Assembly (NCBI GenBank): GCA_023052935.1
Contig: CM041295.1
Location: 107,882,711-107,946,710, forward strand
Direction: 5' to 3'
Origin: Piezodorus guildinii
Taxonomy: Eukaryota; Arthropoda; Insecta; Hemiptera; Pentatomidae
DNA: 64,000 nucleotides
Notes under the pieces: generated by a model
The model's input: the letters and a program-made list of their open reading frames with translations, nothing else
Databases searched by the model: none
What the model was told of the DNA's origin: nothing
Made by a program: the position numbers and the translations under genes
Part shown: piece after piece, positions 56,400-64,000 of the stretch
Layout of the letters: each line of letters opens with the position of its first letter
Position numbering within the stretch: the first letter of the stretch is position 1

Positions 56400-56830
56400 G
56401 TTAGTGTAGAATAGATTTTAACCCTTTGGTACTCAACTCCTGGGCCTTGTCGCTTATTTCATGAATATTTTACACTTAGCGAAAAATGGTTTCTGACACA
56501 ATATAAAACTCTTAACTTGAATATTTTAAAATTTAAATTAGCTTCAAAATTAAAATAAATAAGAAATTTCTGAACATTTAAATCTCATCTTCACTCAAGC
56601 TAAATAGTGTTTCGTATTCCATGCTCCAAAGGCCCAGTAACATCGGAAGAAATGTGATGGCTAAGGAAGTCGACTTGGAGATAACGTCGACGGCAGAGCC
56701 TGCCCTCCTCGAGTCCTCTTAGCAGCCCACATTTCACTCACAGCCCACAAGAATTAGGAGGCAGATATGTGAAGCGATAGAAGGCCAAAACAATGTTGTA
56801 CATCGATTTGCTGCCCCCACACGAGTGAAA
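56400..56830. other. Mixed segment with a GC-rich 130-bp block
   Basis: At 56640-56770 the sequence is clearly richer in G+C. A 21-codon open frame starting ATGGCTAAGGAAGTCGACTT (56660) reads MAKEVDLEITSTAEPALLES. It has no splice sites that would join it to the Rab gene. It is probably a remnant of an unrecognised retroelement. Confidence 0.35.
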
Positions 56831-56834
56831 AAAA

Positions 56835-57300
56835 TCTGGTGATCGCAACATACGACTTTCACTTACCTCCGTTGTTAAAATCAATTTAAGAAGTTTTAAA
56901 TACCGCAAGAGAGGAAATATTTTTGCACTTTTCTCTTTTAGTCGATTATCAAATTCGTTCAACTTGTATATATAGTCATTTTTTATCGATACTAATAACA
57001 TGAAAAATTTAAGTTTTTCGTATCTACAAAATTGAAGATACTTTAGAGGAACAAAATTTATACTACCGGCATTTAAGCCCTGCCAGATTATTTCAATCAG
57101 AATGAAACCTACATCATATTAAAGCCCCTTAAATGTTACATAGATAGAGCGAGTTAAATCAAAATCGTTGGAGCCATTTTTGAGAAAATCGTAAAAACGT
57201 TCAAAATACATGGTATAAATTGGCTCTTCTGGTTAACTAATTTTGATGAAAAAGTTGCTGCAACATTTCAGGCGTAGACGCTCTTAAAAGTTTTAGAAAC
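56835..57300 (+). mobile_element. Family A copy with internal deletion
   Basis: The left end TCTGGTGATCGCAACATACG-ACTTTCACTTACCTCCG is followed by a shortened core; TTTCAATCAGAATGAAACCT and GGCTCTTCTGGTTAACTAAT are present. It is cut near 57300, before the CA-repeat region. Confidence 0.85.
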
Positions 57301-57480
57301 TTAACAAACAAATAGCCCGACGACTAATATTAATGAACAAGTAGAGCCTTGACCAAAGTATGATGCAACGAAGTGCAACCTGTGGCCTGGCTCCATGCAA
57401 ATTTCGTCACTACTACAGCTCATTTAGTGAATGCACCAACTGCCATTTGGAAATGTTGTCATTTAAAGTTGTTGTTTATT

Positions 57481-57737
57481 CATTTAATGTAACATTTATG
57501 CCACTGTGGCTAATCGGGCCATGTTGTAGTGGGAGTCGTAAATGTTGCTCATACAGGTTTTAATTATGATAGGAATCATTTACGAGTACCAGACATCGAT
57601 CAGACCACAATTTTACGTCCCCTACGAAGGACGGTATAACCAAGCATTCTTTAAAAATCGTGTAATCTACGGGGATCGAACCCGAAACCTTGGGCACAGA
57701 AAGTTGTTATCCTAGCCACTATACCATAGGTGACTCC
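57481..57737 (-). mobile_element. SINE2, full-length copy
   Basis: On the minus strand: head GGAGTCACCTATGGTATAGT, then GGCTAGGATAACAACTTTCT with A box TGGTATAGTGG and B box GGGTTCGATCCC at 57680. Body with ACGTAAAATTGTGG and GGTACTCGTAAATGATTCC. Confidence 0.88.
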
Positions 57738-58166
57738 TTGTTGGAGTAGAAATTATGGTATTTTAGAAATATCCAGTGTTTTTTGCATGGTAGTTATTTT
57801 GGTGCATGGTGGGTGATTATTGATGATTTTTAGAGATTTGTTCTGTTGTAATTGTATTTAATTTTCATATGTTTATGACACGATGGCTAAAATAAGAAAA
57901 ACTGTGGGATTTGTAGCTTGAAATTACGTATATATTATTAAAATGTACATAAGGGATAATTTAATTCTATTTTGTAGAAATCAATTGTTTTTTGTTTTGT
58001 TGAATATTAGTGGAATATTTTTTGTGAAATTACATTTCCCTCTAATTCACCAAACTCATCAAATACACTTTTATATTGTATCCATAAAGGAATAGAGATA
58101 ATGTTTATCAAACACATTAATCTGAAAAAAAACTGATTTATAAGTTTTTTGCTCACGTCCTCTAAA
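57738..58166. other. Gene-free AT-rich stretch
   Basis: Nothing recognised. Confidence 0.5.
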
Positions 58167-58169
58167 GTT

Positions 58170-58290
<121 letters not shown>

Positions 58291-58870
58291 GATGTTAGAA
58301 TCGCAGTGTGATTAGCACAAGAAGCGGTTTTGGTTTTGTAGTTTGTAAAATCATCATTGTATAAATTAAATAATAGGGACTGAGGAAGTTACCGTGAATA
58401 ATTATCATAAATTAGTGAAAAAATAGGTATAATAGAAAAAATGGATGCCTAAACGTTTTTACTTCTTCCTTGTAGCCTTTCAGAAGGCTTGTCTGGCCAT
58501 AGTTTTACCTTTTTTTTATTTTATTTTTTTTTCATTTTTAGAAATAACCTCGGTGTAGGAGACTTGGAATGCCGATTACTTGTGAGTCATCTTCTTGACT
58601 CTTACGTAACGATCTAAGTCCTCAAGATCGGTTTTAGTTTAGGACTAAGCTAACAGTAATATTTCCCATATTTTAAACGTTTAATTAGCAACGATTGATA
58701 TCCTCTATTTGTATTCATAAATATAAACTGATGCATCTTTAATTATTCATTTAAAAAATATTTGTTTTTGTGAATTATTGATATTATATAATGTTCAATC
58801 TAACAGGTAGTAGTTTTAACTTAAATATTTTCTTTATATATAATTTAAAAAATTGTTTTTCAAAGTACCT

Positions 58871-59112
58871 GTACGACCCATGAAAGTTCCTGAGTTGAGT
58901 AAACAGAGAGTCGTACTCTTTCAAGGTTAAACGGGATCACACTCATCCACCAAGATTTTCGATATTTTTGGGTAGCCACTTTGTAATGGTTGGGCTTGCC
59001 TCAATAGTCTCCATACACCAGGGTCGCTCCACTGCCGAAATAAAATGATTATTCTCCATAGGGTACGAAACTGGTGCCCGAAAATAGTAGACTAGTGCTC
59101 TATCCATAAGAT
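58871..59112 (-). mobile_element. SINE3, diverged full-length copy
   Basis: On the minus strand: head AGTAGCGTGATCTTATGGAT with A box, a damaged B box near 59070, body TTACAAAGTGGCTACCCAAA, CTTGGTGGATGAGTGTGATC, and end TCAGGAACTTTCATGGGTC. Confidence 0.8.
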
Positions 59113-59158
59113 CACGCTACTAAATTTCATGAAACATTCTTCATTTCAATTTTTTTTT

Positions 59159-59700
59159 CCTAGGACCCATCCTTTACACAGTCTATATAGCTGATATCCC
59201 AACCCATCCCAAAACCTTCCTTTCAACCTATGCTGATGACACTTGTGTGTTATCAGTCAATAAAGATCCTACTATTGCTTCTCAAACTCTTCAATCCCAC
59301 ATCAGAGACCTTGAGGTATGGTGTCAGAATTGGAAAATCAAAATCAATTCCGACAAATCCCACCAAATTACCTTTACTCTTCTTCGTAAACCTATGACAC
59401 CCTGCCCTACAGTGTTCTTTAATAATATACTACTTGTCCTGGTTGAACAGATTCGCTATCTAGGACCCCTACTTGACAAACGTTTAACATGGAATCCGCA
59501 CACAAGACAGAAACGACAAGAAACTGCCCTTCGCTTTCGCTTACTTCAACACTTACTGGACAGACGCCGTCCCTAACCATCTTCCATTACCCAGTGGAGT
59601 GGTGCCAATGGAAATTTTCTCTTCATGGCTTTTTCATGTATTTCTGTTAGCTAATTTACTTGATGTATTAACTAATACACTTGTAAATTTCAATAAATGA
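59159..59700 (+). pseudogene. Jockey-type LINE, 5'-truncated with internal deletion
   Basis: The frame reads LGPILYTVYIADIPTHPKTF, STYADDTCVLSVNKDP, WCQNWKIKINSDKSHQITFT, QIRYLGPLLDKRLTWNPHTR and FRLLQHLLDRR. It then joins a short 3' UTR at about 59577, so the ELWG part is deleted. The tail is A-rich (59690-59725). Confidence 0.9.
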
Positions 59701-59929
59701 TAATAAAATAAATATATTTTTTTTAAATAATACAAATCGGTGCCATTATCAATTAAATTTGCTCTCCCTTAAAAAGTTCTTAAATGGATATAGTACCTTT
59801 TGGTAATCATCATGTCAATTATTGTACATGACATAGTTTTGTTTTTTTATTAACTGATGCATTTTTACATACGTATTCTATGACAATAGTTGACTCTGTG
59901 GAAATTTAGAAGATAGTAAGTCCGGTAAG

Positions 59930-60110
59930 GGCTCAAGAATAACTACAAAATAGTCTTAACTGTTTGTTGCCAATGTTCTGACCCCAGTGTCTGTTCGCCT
60001 AACCCGTGCTTGAGCCTACAATGTGGTTCGAAACGTTGCCAATAAATAATTGAGACTTATTTCATTGTTTTTCATGACCGCTACTCGGAATAAATTCCTT
60101 ATGCTCATTA
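59930..60110 (+). mobile_element. Hammerhead-like motif with ACCGC end, element remnant
   Basis: At 60011-60045 the sequence reads CTTGAGCC-loop-GGTTCGAAACGTTG, followed by about 45 nt and ATGACCGCTACTCGG. This is the same order as in the 17350-18114 element. Its outer limits were not found. Confidence 0.45.
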
Positions 60111-60275
60111 AAGATGTCATTTTTCTTGAAATATTATTTTTTGAAGAGATAGATGGTTTTTAACATACAGAAATTCCAACATTACATGGACATGAGTACG
60201 AAATTTTCTAATATGATAATATTTATAATGTTCCTGTACACTGAACAAAAATTTAGAAAAGAAACATAACTCTAC

Positions 60276-60920
60276 AGCCCATAAAGGGTTGAGTACACAA
60301 GGAGATTCGTACTGTTTCTGAACCAAACGGTTGTGCAAAGAGTTGTTTACCCCGAGATCACACCCAGCCGCCAGGCCTTACAACTATTTTAGTTGTTGAA
60401 ACCATTCCTTATATTTCATAAACTTTTATTCTAAGGTTGTCTACAAGGAAAAGTCTACATGATATCATTGTCACATTATATGAGATCGACGAATCCCATA
60501 TAGTATGACATTGATATCATTTTCATATGCAGAACTAACCCTGTAGACAAGCTATAAAAATAATTTCACCAAATATTTTTTTTAAAAAACAATACGGCGA
60601 AATAACACAGATTCAAGTAGCTATAGTAGTTTTATGACATGGAACGTTGAAGATATTGGAGCTTTCCGACAAAAAATAATAAGAGCTTGTACATCTACAT
60701 TTAATGGGGAGGAGGGAGAGAGGGGTCTTGTATTAAGTACACACCACTAGGATTTTTACTAACTTTATAGAGGTTGGCTGTGCCCCAGGATAGTCTCTTT
60801 ACCCCAGGGTCAGCCACAGCGTAAATTACCGAATTAATAATTATTCCAACACAAGCATGATTCGAACACGGGGGCCTGCAGAACATTAATCCAGAGCTTT
60901 ATCCACTAAACCATGCCCCA
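60276..60920 (-). mobile_element. SINE3 copy split by about 370 bp
   Basis: The 3' half lies at 60276-60385 (CCCATAAAGGGTTGAGTACA, CACACCCAGCCGCCAGG) and the head half at 60755-60920 (CTTTATAGAGGTTGGCTGTG, GATTCGAACACGG as B box complement, ATCCACTAAACCATGCCCCA). The order and orientation fit one interrupted element. Confidence 0.7.
60437..60551. repeat. 115-bp foldback sequence
   Basis: Inverted arms TTGTCTACAAGG / CTGTAGACAA at the outside and ATGATATCATTGTCACATTA / ATAGTATGACATTGATATCA inside, around ATCGACG. It lies in the insertion that splits the SINE3 copy and may be a MITE. Confidence 0.75.
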
Positions 60921-61086
60921 CCCCTAATCTAATTTGATCCTGCCACAAGTGTTAAGGGGAAAAAATGTTTTAGAAGTTATTATTTTATCAAAGAGAAGGG
61001 TTTGTTTTTCACTGAATGTGAAGATGATATTTAAATTTTGCCAGTTGGATTTACCTATACCTGATAACACTATATTCACTAAAATA

Positions 61087-61986
61087 TATGGTGCGTGCAA
61101 CACACGGCTTTCACTTACCTCCGTTGTTATATCAATTCAAATAGGTTTATTTAGAATTTTTAAATACTCTTAGAGATGAAAATTAATTATTAAAGAATTA
61201 ATTGCATTTAATTTCAATAAAAACATGTGCTTTATTAAATAATCTATTTATTTATTATCTATGACAATTGGTTAGTTTTATCGGCTTTTTATCACTCTTC
61301 ATTAACTTTTACGATTCTGTGTATAAGATAGTATTTTTTCTAAAATCGTTATCTTCCCAACGGTATATTATACTTCTATATTACCGTTTTTATGTTCACA
61401 CCAACACCAAAATTGCATACATTTTTTTCTCTCTCTTTTAGTTGGCTATCGTATTCGTTCAAATTATATATTTATCCATTTTTTTTTTTATCAGTACTAA
61501 ATAGATGATATAGTTATTTTTATGGATACTACAAAATGAAAGCTACTTTAGAGGAAGAAAATTTAGCTTATCGGCATTTAGGCCGTGTCAGATTATTTCA
61601 ATCAGAATAAAACCTCTATTATATTAAATCTCATTAAATTTTACACCGATATAGGGAGTTTAAGCAAAGTGCCATTTTTGAGAAAATCTTAAAAAGGTGC
61701 TAACTGCATGGTATAAAGCAGCTCTTCTTGTTAGCTAATTTTGATGAAAAAGTTGCAGTAACATCTCGGGCGTATTTTTGTCTTAAATATAAAATTTCAG
61801 TATTTTACGACTTTTCGTTTTCGTGCTACTCTTACCACACACACACACAGACCTTTTTGCTGCACTTCGTCATTTGGATTCAGGGGACCCTAAAGAGAGT
61901 ATATCCGGTGAAAACTGGAATTCAAAAATTTTCACGATCGCAATACTTTCTCTTACTATATATTTCATATATAGGTAAGTGAAAGT
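61087..61986 (+). mobile_element. Family A, full-length reference copy
   Basis: From the left end TATGGTGCGTGCAACACACG-GCTTTCACTTACCTCCG to the right end CTATATATTTCATATATAGG-TAAGTGAAAGTC, 900 bp. ACTTTCACTTACCT near the left is repeated inverted as AGGTAAGTGAAAGT at the right. A perfect 8-bp hairpin, CTATATAT-TTC-ATATATAG, sits just inside the right one. The interior holds the CACACACACACAGACC stretch. It ends 140 bp before exon 2. Confidence 0.93.
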
Positions 61987-62127
61987 CAAATGTGAATTTT
62001 ATAGTAATTCCTTTAAATATAGGAATAGTTAAGAGTTCCCATGTTTGTTAATTACTATCCATATTATATTTGGCAGTTTAATTTCAGACAACAATATTTG
62101 GTAATTTCTATTATTTTTATTTTCCAG

Positions 62128-62349
62128 ATGATATGTTTGATTTACGCCGGAGCCGTATTCTACCCGAAAAACTGTTTAAAGTAATAATAATAGGAGATCC
62201 AACGGTGGGTAAGACATCTTTCATTCAACGCTATGTACAGAACTCCTTTACCAAAGAGTACAAAGGAACAGTAGGAGTTGACTTTGCTCTGAAAGTCGTA
62301 CACTGGTATGACTCTCAGGTAGTGAAACTACAACTTTGGGACATTGCTG
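62128..62349 (+). CDS. Rab32/38/29-subfamily small GTPase, exon 2 (P-loop, switch I)
   Basis: The exon follows a pyrimidine-rich acceptor ending TTTTCCAG and ends at a GTAAGA donor (62350). Counting from the exon 1 Met, it encodes residues 34 (shared codon) to 108 (shared). LPEKLFKVIIIGDPTVGKTS contains the G1 P-loop (residues 56-63). Then come RYVQNSFTKEYKGTVGVDFA, with the switch I Thr81 and the VDFALKV stretch, and LQLWDIAG, the start of G3. WDIAG in place of the usual WDTAG and VDFALKV mark the Rab32/Rab38/Rab29 subfamily. The QRY-Q-SF-K-YK-TVG pattern looks closer to Rab29 (Rab7L1) than to Rab32 proper. These GTPases act on lysosome-related organelles, the trans-Golgi network and endolysosomes. 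The ATG at 62133 could start a short isoform, but exon 1 offers a better one. Confidence 0.95.
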
Positions 62350-62664
62350 GTAAGATATTATCATTATATATTTTTTTAAATAATCAATATATTTTAATTA
62401 TGTGTTTGTCACGTCTTAATATTTAGGGGCAATCATCCTCCTTAAGTAGTATGCCCAAGCCCCCATTAGCTTCACTGATGGGTCACAACAATAAGGAACA
62501 TAAAAGTCTGAATATATGTATCACTTCCAAAATGTAACTTATGAAAAGATAAGGACTAAGAACTGGTGCTTGAAGTTTTTCTGGTTCTCTTATGCTGTGT
62601 CTCTTGTATTTATATATATCATATACATATACATATATATTACACATTGTTGTAATGGTTACAG
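62350..62664 (+). other. Intron 2 of the Rab gene
   Basis: GT-AG intron of 315 bp: donor GTAAGA, acceptor TGGTTACAG. It splits the Gly codon of the WDIAG motif after its first base. Confidence 0.93.
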
Positions 62665-62846
62665 GACAAGAAAGGTTCACATGGATGACAAGAGTGTATT
62701 ACAAGGATACACACGGATGTGTCATCATGTTCGACTTAACAAATAAAAATTCTTTTGAAAATACACTCAAGTGGAAGAAAGATCTTGATGGTAAATGCAC
62801 CCTCAGTGATGGTAGCCCCGTTCCATGTATGCTTTTAGCAAATAAG
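62665..62846 (+). CDS. Rab32/38/29-subfamily small GTPase, exon 3 (switch II to G4)
   Basis: The exon completes Gly108 and encodes residues 109-168: QERFTWMTRVYYKDTHGCVI, then MFDLTNKNSFENTLKWKKDL, then DGKCTLSDGSPVPCMLLANK. The QERF switch II with the catalytic Gln109, the MTRVYYKD stretch, the KW-DLD motif and the long TLSDGSPVPC-LLANK ending are typical of the Rab32/38/29 group. It stops after NK of the G4 NKxD motif at a GTGAGA donor (62847); the frame is in phase 0. The Asp of G4, the G5 motif and the C-terminal tail with prenylated cysteines lie in exons to the right of the window. Exon lengths and phases agree with exon 2, and no key residue visible here is altered, so the gene looks functional. 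Confidence 0.95.
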
Positions 62847-63734
62847 GTGAGATTATGTAACAGGAATAATTATGTAATAAGTATTAATTTATGCATGCAC
62901 AAGAAGGAGAAATAGTTTATTTATTATGTAATGCTGACCTCATGCATTCCATCACACAGCATACTAATCAATCACATATTAATATTGAAATTGAAATACT
63001 ATTGAATTGTTCCAAAACAAACTGATGTCTCTTAAACACCAGTAAATATTAGAAAATCAATGTTTCATTAATTTAAAGATTATTAGGACTGGAAAAAAAA
63101 AAGTGATCACATAAAAACATACTCAGACAACTAATCTCCATTTAATCCATCAAGAGTTTATGCTCAAAAGCCTTAGAGTGATTTACAGTCTCTTTATAGT
63201 TATAATCTTTTAAACTGTTGATTTAAGATGTGCTGTATATGCCTATACGTTTTCACTCTCATTAATCAATATTATCAAATAGTTGTATTATAAAATTGAA
63301 ACATATCTCTAGAAATAATTTGAAAAATAGAATCCTACTCATAAAGTTTATCAATTACTTGAATTTCATTAGAATTTGATTCATATTTTCTTATTTTTAT
63401 TTTTCCCTATTCACCATTCTATAGCTTTTATATCTTTCTCCCTCTCCCTTCTTTTTCCATTTAACTTTTATAATTTATTTACACTTAAGTTTTTAAGCAT
63501 AACCAGAAAAAAATATATAAGTAATGAAGTAATCTGTTACAAATTATAATCAGTAATATTAAGAAATTTTATAAGAGTTAAAATTATTTTGTTTTTGTTA
63601 TTTGATTTTTTTTCCATTATATAATTTTAAGATTAGCAAAATCTCTTTTATACACGTTTAAAAGTTAATTTTTAACTTATAAACTTTGGGTTGATTAATG
63701 TCAATCTTTACATTATGTGTTACCAATGTCGTTT
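62847..63734 (+). other. Intron 3 of the Rab gene (partial)
   Basis: It begins GTGAGATTATG. The rest is AT-rich DNA without a recognised exon: no frame giving the expected CD after NK was found before the window ends. Confidence 0.8.
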
Positions 63735-64000
63735 CCCCGTGGCTGAGTGGCTAGCGCGCTAGTCTCTCATGCTACAGGTTCTGAGTTCGAATCCCAATCC
63801 CTTTTATAAGGATGTAAAAAAATGAGGATTCGCTCACAACCTCTTCCCCTGGTATGTGAGACCCGTCAACCAAAGGGTGGCCACTCACAAAATTAGTCGT
63901 AGGGAGTGATGACCCTACACTAAAAATTGTATCGTGAAACATGAGTGTAAACTCGTAAGAGTTTACACCGCGAGGCCCAGGGTCTACACGGCCTGTCGCG
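63735..64000 (+). mobile_element. SINE1 copy, running off the window
   Basis: The head CCCCGTGGCTGAGTGGCTAG with A box (TGGCTGAGTGG), B box GAGTTCGAATCC at 63785, then AAAAAAATGAGGATTCGCTC, GTCAACCAAAGGGTGGCCAC, GTAGGGAGTGATGACCCTAC and the GTGTAAACTC-GTAA-GAGTTTACAC hairpin. It matches the inverted copy at 55702-55993. It lies in intron 3 on the sense strand. The head resembles a class II tRNA but is part of the SINE. Confidence 0.93.

Overview
The window is about 70% A+T eukaryotic DNA with spliceosomal introns, many (TA)n tracts, tRNA-derived SINEs and remnants of Jockey-type, other LINE, Penelope-like, Tc1 and mariner elements. This composition fits an arthropod, most likely an insect; the species cannot be fixed from the sequence. 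No bacterial operon, rRNA, CRISPR array or functional tRNA gene was seen.

Only one host gene is supported. It lies on the + strand and encodes a small GTPase of the Rab32/Rab38/Rab29 subfamily, closest in its visible motifs to the Rab29 (Rab7L1) type. Two core exons (62128-62349 and 62665-62846) carry the P-loop, switch I and the WDIAGQ motif. A probable first coding exon lies at 9866-9965; its donor phase joins exon 2 without a frame break, which implies a first intron of about 52 kb. The gene runs off the right edge inside intron 3, so the end of the G-domain and the prenylated tail are outside the window.

Region by region: 1-9.8 kb is upstream DNA holding a dead Tc1 copy, an inverted pair of Penelope-like fragments, a 112-bp tandem repeat, a 21-bp minisatellite and a large inverted repeat. 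9.77-9.97 kb is the exon 1 block. 10-62 kb is intron 1, a stack of nested insertions: ten or more 5'-truncated Jockey-type copies, three other LINE fragments, a deleted mariner, three SINE families (called SINE1, SINE2 and SINE3 here), a 141-bp satellite, foldback elements, and a dozen copies of a dispersed roughly 900-bp repeat (called family A here). 62.1-62.9 kb holds exons 2 and 3. A SINE1 copy runs into the right edge.

Several insertions can be dated relative to each other because target-site duplications are visible: a Jockey copy in family A at 35.1 kb, a SINE2 in family A at 54.1 kb, a 765-bp foldback-like element in family A at 17.35 kb, and a 138-bp MITE in a Penelope fragment at 4.56 kb whose empty site is preserved in the sister copy. 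The most unusual material is (i) a class of elements with 13-bp target duplications carrying a stem flanked by CTGATGA-like and CGAAACGT boxes that resembles a hammerhead ribozyme core, and (ii) family A, whose inverted subterminal repeats and 3' hairpin resemble non-autonomous Helentrons. None of these elements has an intact transposition gene here.
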